Position numbers and translations under genes: made by a program. Source: Thermoanaerobaculales bacterium (GTDB taxonomy: Bacteria; Acidobacteriota; Thermoanaerobaculia; Thermoanaerobaculales; Sulfomarinibacteraceae). From it: a DNA stretch of 10,973 nt. Shown piece after piece: positions 1 to 5,251 of the stretch. The DNA is taken from contig JAOZUP010000098.1 in assembly GCA_029938595.1 (NCBI GenBank), positions 1-10,973 on the forward strand. Reading direction: 5' to 3'. Under the pieces are notes generated by a model that saw only the letters and a list, made by a program, of their open reading frames with translations, had not been told where the DNA came from and made no database searches. Each line of letters begins with the position of its first letter. The stretch's first letter is position 1.

Positions 1-9
1 CGGGACCGA

Positions 10-91
10 GGAACACTTGTGTTCCGAGGGCACGCCTTCCGAGAACGCGTGGCCGTGGTCGAAGACCGCGGACGGCGGGCGTTCGGAACAC
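10..91. repeat. Three GGAACAC/GTGTTCC heptamers after the pseudopilin gene
   Basis: The heptamer GGAACAC is at 10-16 and 85-91, and its reverse complement GTGTTCC at 19-25. The first two form a tight palindrome with a 2-base centre. One more GTGTTCC lies at 5233-5239. No T-run follows on either strand, so this is not an obvious terminator. It lies just after the minus-strand pseudopilin stop. On the minus strand the reading frame that follows is open from a GTG to the window edge, but it has no ribosome binding site and is too short to call a gene. Confidence 0.3.
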
Positions 92-100
92 GGACACGGA

Positions 101-721
101 TCAGAGTCCCCCATCCCGCCACTCCGACCAACCGGAGCGCCACACCCGCGAGATCACCCGGCCGGTGCCTCCGTAGACCCGGAGCACCCGCATCCTCGCA
201 CGGTGATCGGTGAGGTAGATCGAGGCCGGCGTCGCCGTCCCCCGCGGGGTGAACGTGATGATGTCGCCGCGCCCCGCTCGAACCGGATCGTCCAGATTAC
301 CTCGGAGCCGGCCACGACCCGAGGGATCTGGCACAAACTCGCCTTTGAGGATTCCGAGCCCTGCCTCTCCCGTTTCAAAAAGGACGACCTCCGAGATGAC
401 GGGGTCTACGAGACGATCGATGTCTCGCCGCCGAATGCCGTCGCCATCACCGTCCTGAGCGATGAAACAGCGCCAAGTGCCATCGTCTCGACGCTCGAAG
501 ACGACGGCGGTCGCCTGGGCATTCAACACCGCAACCGCCCGACATCGAAAGAGAAGCCCCTTTAACTGGCGCGACGCCCCACCAACAGCCGCCGCTCGAC
601 GCGCCTCTCCGAGCCCAGGCAAGGCCGTCGCCACAATTATGGTGAGAACCACCAGCATCGCCATTACCTCGACAAGGGAGATGCCACGCTCGGCGTTGCT
701 CGAGAACCTGCGATCAGACAT
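101..721 (-). CDS. Type IV pseudopilin, FimT/GspH family
   Basis: A 206-residue minor pilin-like protein, probably secreted through the inner membrane and assembled into a type IV pilus or type II secretion pseudopilus. A short basic leader ends in Gly13, followed by the class III prepilin signature ISLVEV with Glu at +5 of the mature protein, then a hydrophobic helix to about residue 35; a prepilin peptidase would cut after Gly13. The rest fits the GspH/FimT globular domain in length. Residues about 90-100 hold an acidic DGDGDG loop like a calcium-binding loop, a pattern I associate with this family. The start is well supported: AAGGAGG lies 5 bases before the ATG. It follows the ComEA-like gene on the same strand, and both belong to pilus/DNA-uptake biology. 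A terminator-like hairpin lies only 30 bases upstream of the ATG. I cannot tell pilus from secretion-system membership. Confidence 0.88.
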   Translation of the reverse strand: MSDRRFSSNAERGISLVEVMAMLVVLTIIVATALPGLGEARRAAAVGGASRQLKGLLFRCRAVAVLNAQATAVVFERRDDGTWRCFIAQDGDGDGIRRRDIDRLVDPVISEVVLFETGEAGLGILKGEFVPDPSGRGRLRGNLDDPVRAGRGDIITFTPRGTATPASIYLTDHRARMRVLRVYGGTGRVISRVWRSGWSEWRDGGL

Positions 722-751
722 GAAAACCTCCTTAGGCCTATCTTTTGGCCG

Positions 752-778
752 GAAAAAAACGCGGCCCCGAAGGGCCGC
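752..778 (-). terminator. Rho-independent terminator (possible attenuator before the pseudopilin)
   Basis: On the minus strand a 7-bp perfect GC stem (GCGGCCC/GGGCCGC at 778-772 and 767-761) closes a TTCG loop and is followed by G and seven Ts (759-753). This is a textbook intrinsic terminator for transcription coming from the ComEA-like gene. It ends about 20 bases before the AAGGAGG of the pseudopilin gene, leaving hardly any room for a separate promoter. The 3' arm contains GGCCG, which could alternatively pair with CGGCC just after the T-run, so a competing structure is possible. That is inference. Confidence 0.85.
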
Positions 779-855
779 ATCCCGTCCACGCTGTAGTTGG
801 GGCCTCCCGAGACAATCGATTCACCGTGAACGACGCCTCGGGTGACCGTTGATCA

Positions 856-1206
856 TCAATCGGCAGCTTTCGAACTGCCGTCGCTCGAACGGGGCGACTT
901 GACATTCTCAGCCAACGTGGTCGCCCCGCTGGTCACGATGTACGGCTCGAGCTTTTCGAGCGAAGTTTCACCGATCCCCTTGACGGCCACGATCTCGTCG
1001 ACCGTCCGGAAGGGCCCGTTGGCCTCGCGGAAATCGATGATGCGGCCGGCGAGGGCCGGGCCGACCCGCGGAAGCAGCTGCAGTTGCTCTGCGCTCGCGG
1101 TGTTGACGTTTACGACACCCGCGGGCTGAGCAGCCTCGACCGATCCGGCGATCGTGAGGGCGGCGGCAGCCACCAGGATGAATGAAAGGACCGTCCGTAC
1201 GTTCAT
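856..1206 (-). CDS. ComEA-like helix-hairpin-helix DNA-binding protein
   Basis: A 116-residue protein with an N-terminal signal peptide or membrane anchor (about residues 1-25, hydrophobic, ending around VEAAQ) and a ComEA-type double helix-hairpin-helix domain: VNVNTASAEQL, then the hairpins LPRVGPALAGRI and VKGIGETSLEKL. Such domains bind DNA without sequence preference; ComEA family proteins hold incoming DNA in the periplasm during transformation, but many short homologues have no proven role. The start at 1206 is chosen because AAAGGAG lies 6 bases upstream and a signal peptide begins there. The frame stays open to a TTG at 1317, and an in-frame ATG at 1266 also lies near a good ribosome binding site, so a longer form is possible. 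A -24/-12 promoter lies upstream, a terminator downstream, and the next gene on this strand is a pseudopilin. Confidence 0.85.
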   Translation of the reverse strand: MNVRTVLSFILVAAAALTIAGSVEAAQPAGVVNVNTASAEQLQLLPRVGPALAGRIIDFREANGPFRTVDEIVAVKGIGETSLEKLEPYIVTSGATTLAENVKSPRSSDGSSKAAD

Positions 1207-1255
1207 CTGTGTCTCCTTTTTGTTGGAAGTTGGTAATCGATCACTCCAGGCCGAA

Positions 1256-1270
1256 TCAGCTGCCATCCAT
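1256..1270 (-). other. Possible 4-codon leader ORF (MDGS)
   Basis: On the minus strand AAAGGAGG stands 5 bases before an ATG that opens the reading frame ATG GAT GGC AGC TGA. It would sit at about +21 in a transcript from the -24/-12 promoter, ahead of the ComEA-like gene. A second ATG in the ComEA frame (1266) overlaps it at a 9-base distance from the same ribosome binding site, so this site may instead start a longer ComEA-like protein. There is no amino-acid pattern typical of attenuators. Confidence 0.3.
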
Positions 1271-1300
1271 GGGTGCCTCCTTTCGTACGGCACTGGTAAT

Positions 1301-1317
1301 TGCACCCTCCGTGCCAA
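1301..1317 (-). promoter_or_regulatory. Sigma-54 (-24/-12) promoter for the ComEA-like gene
   Basis: The minus-strand sequence TTGGCACGGAGGGTGCA matches the RpoN consensus TGGCAC-N5-TTGC with one mismatch (G for the first T of the -12 element) and the required GG-N10-GC spacing. The predicted start of transcription is near 1290, about 84 bases before the ATG at 1206. Sigma-54 with PilR-type activators is a known control of pilin genes in other bacteria, which fits the pilus-related genes downstream. Confidence 0.65.
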
Positions 1318-1395
1318 TCACGAGTGATTTACATAACTTCTTTAATTTTCTTTAGATAGATGCCGGACTCCCGGATGATGGAGGGCTGAGATTTC

Positions 1396-1411
1396 GACAA
1401 TATTTTTTGTC
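1396..1411. promoter_or_regulatory. Palindrome, possible enhancer-binding site
   Basis: A perfect inverted repeat GACAA-N6-TTGTC with an AT-rich centre. It lies about 106-121 bases upstream of the start predicted for the -24/-12 promoter, the usual range for sites bound by sigma-54 activators. A further TGTCA followed by its mirror GTGAC lies at 1455-1464. The role is inferred only from position. Confidence 0.35.
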
Positions 1412-1468
1412 ACCTTCGCCGAGAACCGCCTGCCACCGGCATGTAAAGAAATGTTGTCAGTGACCGGC

Positions 1469-1477
1469 TGGTATACT
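1469..1477 (+). promoter_or_regulatory. Extended -10 promoter upstream of ubiX
   Basis: TG, one base, then TATACT (1472-1477) forms an extended -10 element. No good -35 lies 17 bases upstream, as is common for extended -10 promoters. Transcription would begin near 1484, giving a leader of about 58 bases before the GTG start of ubiX. Confidence 0.5.
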
Positions 1478-1541
1478 CCCCAAATGGAGTGGGCCTCAAA
1501 CCCCCGAGCCACGAGCGATCGTTTCTTTCGGAGCAACCGGC

Positions 1542-2156
1542 GTGCCGTGTGATCTCGCCCTGCTGGTCTCCGGCGGATCTGGGATGGCGCTGGCTGCGCG
1601 TTTCGCTCAGGCGGCGTTGGAAAGCGGACAGGTCGACGCCCTGCATCTCGTTGTCACAGGGCCCGCGACCAAGGTCCTCGCCCACGAGCTGGGGTCTGAG
1701 TGGGCGAGCGCTCGTGGTCTGCGGGACAATCTACTGCTGAGCGACGGTCTTCGCGAACGGATCCGGCCGTACCAGGACTCGGAACTGACGGCAGTAATCG
1801 CTTCGGGTTCCCATCTTCTCCGCGGTGTTGTCGTGCTGCCCTGCTCGGCAGGTACGGTAGGGGCCCTAGCGAACGGCATCTCGCGTGGTCTCCTGCAGCG
1901 CGTGGCGGATGTGGCTCTCAAACAGCGGTGGCCTTTGCTCCTCGGCATCCGTGAGACACCCATGTCGCCGATCCTGCTGGAAAATCTCCTCAAGCTCGCC
2001 CGAGCGGGCGCCCACATCGTGCCACCGCTTCCAGCCTTCTATCTCAAACCCGACGAGGCGACAGCGCAGAAAATTTTTGTCGATCACTACTGCATGCGGC
2101 TTCTCGACCTCCTCGGGCTGCCCGCCAACGACGAGGGCCTCCGATGGCGGGGTTGA
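1542..2156 (+). CDS. ubiX: Flavin prenyltransferase UbiX
   Basis: A 204-residue UbiX/Pad1-type flavoprotein, which joins a dimethylallyl group to FMN and so makes the prenylated FMN cofactor needed by UbiD-type decarboxylases. Visible signatures are the N-terminal SGGSG FMN-binding loop (residues 10-14), LVVTGPATKVLAHE (about 36-49), GSHLLRGVVVLPCSAGT (about 89-105), ANGISRGLLQRVADV (about 110-124), RETPMSPILLENLLKL and the PPLPAFY segment near 160. Length is slightly above the usual 185-200. The start is a GTG with a CGGAG 9 bases upstream; no in-frame ATG comes earlier. The last 13 bases overlap the following UbiA-family gene, so the two are probably translated together. No UbiD partner is in the window. 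The family assignment is firm; the pathway (menaquinone by the futalosine route, or ubiquinone) is inferred from the neighbour. Confidence 0.93.
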   Translation: MPCDLALLVSGGSGMALAARFAQAALESGQVDALHLVVTGPATKVLAHELGSEWASARGLRDNLLLSDGLRERIRPYQDSELTAVIASGSHLLRGVVVLPCSAGTVGALANGISRGLLQRVADVALKQRWPLLLGIRETPMSPILLENLLKLARAGAHIVPPLPAFYLKPDEATAQKIFVDHYCMRLLDLLGLPANDEGLRWRG

Positions 2157-3034
2157 GAGAGAGGGCGTCACGAGTCGTGGGCGATCTGCTCGAAACTGGA
2201 GAGATGATCGCTTTCAAGCACACGATCTTCGCGCTTCCGTTCGCCGTTATTTCCCTCATCACTGCTGCCTCGCCGGGCTGGCCGTCGGCGCAAACCTGGC
2301 TGTGGGTCGGGGTGGCAATGGTTTCCGCCCGAACCTCTGCCATGGCTTTTAACCGCCTTGCCGACCACAGTATTGACAGCTCTAATCCACGAACCGCCGA
2401 CCGCGCACTTCCTGCCGGGCGTCTGAGCCGACGCTTTGCGTGGACCGTAACCGCGATCTCGGCAGCCGTCTTCATCTTTGCCGCCGCCAACTTGAATCCC
2501 CTCTGTCTGGCGCTCGCACCGCCAACCCTGGCCGTGCTCCTCGGCTACTCCTACGCCAAGCGGATGACGGCAGCTTCCCATCTCTGGCTCGGGTTAGCGC
2601 TCGGGATAGCGCCGATCGGCGCCTGGATCGCTGTCACGAGCCGTCTCGCATGGCCGCCAGTGATTCTCGCGGGCGCGGTCAGCCTGTGGGTAGCGGGGTT
2701 CGATATCATTTACTCCCTGCAGGACGAGAGCTTCGACCGCGCCCACTCTCTCCACTCTCTGCCAGCAAAGCTCGGAAGACGTCACGCGCTCATCCTTGCC
2801 AGGGGCTTTCATGTTCTTGCATTCGTCGGCTTCCTCCTCTTTGCCGCCGCCGCGGGCGGCGGATGGATACGGTACTCGGCCGTGATCGCGGCGGGCGTCA
2901 TTCTCGCCTGGCAGCACCGAGCGGTAGTGGCAGACGGCCTCGATGCGGTGGGTGCCGCATTCTTCACCGCCAACGGCACGCTTGCGGTCTGCATGAGCAT
3001 CCTCTTCGTCATCGCCAAGCTGACGGGGTTGTGA
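2144..3034 (+). CDS. UbiA-family aromatic prenyltransferase, MqnP-like
   Basis: A 296-residue integral membrane enzyme with about eight or nine hydrophobic segments. It transfers a polyprenyl chain onto an aromatic acid during quinone synthesis. The first Asp-rich motif reads NRLADHSIDSSNPRTADR (residues 70-87), with Asp74 and Asp78 placed to bind Mg-diphosphate. The second reads DIIYSLQDESFDR (187-199), and a YSYAKR motif lies near 135-140. The N-terminal segment KHTIFALPFA together with the DIIYxLQDxxFDR form is typical of the putative 4-hydroxybenzoate polyprenyltransferases assigned as MqnP in the futalosine menaquinone pathway, rather than of MenA. The ATG at 2144 overlaps ubiX by 13 bases. 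A later ATG (2204, GGAG upstream) would remove the N-terminal amphipathic stretch but keep both motifs. A hairpin begins at the stop codon. Confidence 0.88.
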   Translation: MAGLRERASRVVGDLLETGEMIAFKHTIFALPFAVISLITAASPGWPSAQTWLWVGVAMVSARTSAMAFNRLADHSIDSSNPRTADRALPAGRLSRRFAWTVTAISAAVFIFAAANLNPLCLALAPPTLAVLLGYSYAKRMTAASHLWLGLALGIAPIGAWIAVTSRLAWPPVILAGAVSLWVAGFDIIYSLQDESFDRAHSLHSLPAKLGRRHALILARGFHVLAFVGFLLFAAAAGGGWIRYSAVIAAGVILAWQHRAVVADGLDAVGAAFFTANGTLAVCMSILFVIAKLTGL

Positions 3035-3059
3035 TCTTGATGCACTCCGGCATCAGGAT
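3034..3059. other. Strong hairpin directly after the ubiA-family gene
   Basis: A 10-bp stem (3034-3043 with 3050-3059, one G-T pair) around a 6-base loop starts on the last base of the stop codon. No T-run follows, so it is not a classical terminator. It could protect the 3' end of the ubiX-ubiA message or cause factor-assisted termination before the kinase gene. Confidence 0.45.
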
Positions 3060-3087
3060 GCAGCCCTGCTAAGATCGCTCAAGCCTG

Positions 3088-3744
3088 ATGACTGGACGCA
3101 AGATCCCGTTCCGACACATCGCCATCGAAGGCCCGATAGGGGTCGGAAAGACCTCCCTCGTTCAGCTGCTAGCGGACCGGTTCGAGGGCGTCATGGTTCT
3201 CGAGGACATCACCAACCCCTTCCTGCCGTCGTTCTACGAGGGACGGGCGGGCGCCGCCTTCCAGGTCCAAATCTACTTCCTGCTGTCCCGCTTTCAGCAA
3301 CAGCGTGAGATCGCGCAAATGAACCTCTTCCAGCGGCTTGTTCTGGCGGACTACAGCTTCCCCAAGGACCGAATCTTCGCCTATCTCAACCTCGACGATA
3401 CCGACCTCCGGGTCTATGAGAAGCTCTACCCGGTGCTCGAACACGAGGTACCGAAGCCCGACCTCGTGATCTACATGCAAGCCTCGGTGCCGGTGCTCGT
3501 CGAACGCATCAAGCGCCGTGCTCGCGACTTTGAACGGACGATCGAATCGGAGTATCTCGAACGGCTCAGTGAGGCCTACTCCTACTACTTCTTCCACTAC
3601 CGCGAGACGCCGCTGCTGGTCGTCAACACCGACGAGATCGATTTCGTCAACAACCAATCGGATCTGGACGCCTTCGTCGAACAGATCATGCGCAGCCGCC
3701 GCGGCACCCAAGTCTACGTGCCGGTGGGTTCGCAACGCACGTAA
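3088..3744 (+). CDS. Deoxynucleoside kinase (dGK/dAK family)
   Basis: A 218-residue cytosolic kinase that phosphorylates a deoxynucleoside at the 5' position for nucleotide salvage. Seen are the P-loop GPIGVGKT (residues 15-22), the acidic VLEDITNPFL segment (37-46), the DYSFPKDR motif (88-95; family form DYxFxKD) and an arginine-rich lid RIKRRARDFERTIESEYLERL (about 140-160). Length matches bacterial members of PF01712. Substrate preference (dA, dG or other) cannot be read from the sequence. The ATG at 3088 is the first possible start after an in-frame stop at 3070. It has no clear ribosome binding site, and TAAGAT at 3070-3075 could be a -10 box giving a nearly leaderless message. A hairpin repeat element follows the stop. 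Confidence 0.88.
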   Translation: MTGRKIPFRHIAIEGPIGVGKTSLVQLLADRFEGVMVLEDITNPFLPSFYEGRAGAAFQVQIYFLLSRFQQQREIAQMNLFQRLVLADYSFPKDRIFAYLNLDDTDLRVYEKLYPVLEHEVPKPDLVIYMQASVPVLVERIKRRARDFERTIESEYLERLSEAYSYYFFHYRETPLLVVNTDEIDFVNNQSDLDAFVEQIMRSRRGTQVYVPVGSQRT

Positions 3745-3752
3745 GAGTTCAA

Positions 3753-3826
3753 AGTTGAGAGTTGAGAGTTCAGAATTGCGGACGCCCACTGGATGAGAGG
3801 ATTTTCTTAACTCTCAACTCTTAACT
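3753..3826. repeat. Hairpin intergenic repeat element, copy 1
   Basis: Arms 3753-3775 and 3804-3826 are inverted repeats matching at 21 of 23 positions and built from the unit GTTGAGA (mirror TCTCAAC). They would fold into a long stem around a 28-base loop containing CGCCCACTGGATGAGAGG (3783-3800). The element starts nine bases after the stop of the deoxynucleoside kinase. A similar element, with a related loop core, lies at 6487-6584. The stem could stop transcription or stabilise the upstream mRNA. Confidence 0.7.
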
Positions 3827-3871
3827 CGTTTCCTCGAGTGTGTATCTGCCCGCCGGAATGATTCGCGCTGC

Positions 3872-3877
3872 TATAGT
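3872..3877 (+). promoter_or_regulatory. Possible -10 box before serS
   Basis: TATAGT in the context GCTATAGTCG lies 20 bases upstream of the serS start. It resembles the TATACT boxes found before ubiX and before the HD-domain gene in this window. No matching -35 element is visible, so this is tentative. Confidence 0.3.
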
Positions 3878-3896
3878 CGCGGCCGGAGGAAGACGG

Positions 3897-5183
3897 ATGC
3901 TCGCCCGCGACTTGTATCGAAGCCAACCCGACCGCATTCGCGAGATGCTGGCCCGCCGTAATACAGCCGCGCCACTCGACCGTCTGATCGAGGTCGACGC
4001 GGTGTGGCGTGAGCTGCTAGTGGAGGTCGAGGAGCTCAAGGCCCGCCGCAACGCGGGCTCGAAGGAGATCGGCGGCCTCTACCGCGACGGCTGTGGCGAA
4101 GAGGCGGAGTCGAAGAAGGCCGATATGGCCACCCTCGGCGAGAAGATCAAAGAGCTCGAGAACCGGGCGAAGGAACTCGAGATAGAGCTTGGAGGCCTCG
4201 AGCTGACGATCCCCAACCTCATCGACGACAGCGTTCCCATCGGCGCCAACGAGGAGGCCAATAGGATTGAGCGCACCTGGGGCTCGCCGCCGATCTTCGA
4301 TTTTGAGCCCAGGGCCCATTGGGACCTCGGGCCCGAGCTCGGAATCGTCGACTTCGAACGAGCGGCCAAAGTGGCCTCGAGCCGCTTCGCGGTCCTCAAA
4401 GGGGCCGGCGCCGCTCTGGAACGCGCGCTGATCTCGTTCATGGTCGACCTCCACACCACAGAGCACGGTTACACCGAGGTGATCCCACCGTATCTCGTCA
4501 ACTCAGCATCCCTCCACGGAACCGGGCAGCTCCCGAAGTTTGCCGACGATCTCTTCCACATCGAGGACTTCGACCTCTATCTCATCCCGACGGCCGAGGT
4601 CCCCGTGACCAACCTTCACCGCGACGAGACACTCCCGGAGGAGGAGCTGCCTCTCCGTTATTGCGCCTCCACGCCATGCTTCCGATCCGAGGCCGGCTCC
4701 TACGGCAAGGACGTGCGGGGGCTCATCCGGCTGCACCAGTTCCACAAGGTCGAGCTCGTACAGTTCGCCCACCCGGAGCATTCGTGGGAGCGTCTTGAGG
4801 AGCTGACCGGTCACGCCGAGGCCGTGCTCAAGGCCCTCGGTCTTCACTACCGAGTGGTGAGTCTGGCGAGCGGAGACCTTGGTTTCTCGGCCGCAAAGAC
4901 GTACGACCTTGAGGTTTGGCTGCCGGCCCTCGAGTGCTATCGCGAGATCTCGTCGTGCACCAATTTCATCGACTTTCAGGCCCGTCGCGCCCGTCTCCGC
5001 TATCGCCCCCTGTCTGGCGGCAAGGCCCGTCTCCTCCACACCCTCAACGGCTCAGGACTCGCCGTGGGCCGCACGATGGTTGCCGTCCTCGAGAACTACC
5101 AGCAGGCCGACGGCTCGGTGGTCGTGCCTGAGGCCCTCCAACCCTATCTAAACGGCCTCGAGGTCATCGAACCGGTCCGTTAA
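3897..5183 (+). CDS. serS: Seryl-tRNA synthetase
   Basis: A 428-residue class II aminoacyl-tRNA synthetase that charges tRNA-Ser (and tRNA-Sec where present) with serine in the cytosol. The N-terminal third is rich in Glu, Lys and Leu heptads, the long coiled coil that grips the long variable arm of tRNA-Ser. The catalytic domain shows motif 1 around FMVDLHTTEHGYTEVIPPYLV, the serine-binding TAEVPVTNL, motif 2 (FRSEAGSYGKDVRGLIRLHQF, shown in part) and motif 3 (NGSGLAVGRTMVAVLENYQ). Length is normal. The ATG at 3897 is preferred over the GTG at 3840 because GGAGGA lies 7 bases before it, the protein then starts with the usual MLARDLYR-type sequence, and the extra 19 residues are not part of the family. 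It stands between a hairpin element and a glycosyltransferase-like gene that are not functionally related. Confidence 0.96.
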   Translation: MLARDLYRSQPDRIREMLARRNTAAPLDRLIEVDAVWRELLVEVEELKARRNAGSKEIGGLYRDGCGEEAESKKADMATLGEKIKELENRAKELEIELGGLELTIPNLIDDSVPIGANEEANRIERTWGSPPIFDFEPRAHWDLGPELGIVDFERAAKVASSRFAVLKGAGAALERALISFMVDLHTTEHGYTEVIPPYLVNSASLHGTGQLPKFADDLFHIEDFDLYLIPTAEVPVTNLHRDETLPEEELPLRYCASTPCFRSEAGSYGKDVRGLIRLHQFHKVELVQFAHPEHSWERLEELTGHAEAVLKALGLHYRVVSLASGDLGFSAAKTYDLEVWLPALECYREISSCTNFIDFQARRARLRYRPLSGGKARLLHTLNGSGLAVGRTMVAVLENYQQADGSVVVPEALQPYLNGLEVIEPVR

Positions 5184-5219
5184 GGAGTTCCGGGTTGTCA
5201 CCTTCCTCAAGCCCTTACC

Positions 5220-5250
5220 TCTCACCACTACGTGTTCCGAGGTGGTGAGA
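5220..5250. other. Hairpin abutting the start codon of the membrane glycosyltransferase
   Basis: TCTCACCAC (5220-5228) is the exact reverse complement of GTGGTGAGA (5242-5250). The 9-bp stem ends one base before the GTG at 5252 and would bury the GAGG-type ribosome binding region. It may lower translation of that gene or act as the 3' hairpin of serS. No T-run follows. Confidence 0.45.
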
Positions 5251-5251
5251 A

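Larger units (their letters stand above)
1207..1541. other. Divergent intergenic region between comEA-like gene and ubiX
   Basis: This 335-bp gap holds control signals for both directions. For the minus strand it has a -24/-12 promoter (1301-1317), a leader with a mini-ORF (1256-1270) and an upstream palindrome (1396-1411). For the plus strand it has an extended -10 box (1469-1477) before ubiX. A stretch around 1325-1365 is clearly more AT-rich than its surroundings. I looked for known riboswitch patterns such as the c-di-GMP GEMM core and did not see one. Confidence 0.6.

Noticed and set aside
17..565. 182-codon open frame on the plus strand
   Set aside because: It is antisense to the pseudopilin, has no ribosome binding site, and its Pro/Arg/His-rich product has no recognisable domain.
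1207..1320. Riboswitch (c-di-GMP GEMM type) in the ComEA-like leader
   Set aside because: The conserved GEMM core sequences are absent and no other riboswitch pattern was recognised. The GGAGG-type matches are explained by ribosome sites and the -24/-12 promoter.
3169..3789. 206-codon open frame on the minus strand
   Set aside because: It is the mirror of the deoxynucleoside kinase and its hairpin repeat, with Val/Leu/Glu/Asp-rich low-complexity translation typical of antisense shadows.
3840..3896. GTG start 19 codons upstream for serS
   Set aside because: The ATG at 3897 has a strong GGAGGA and gives the usual SerRS N-terminus.
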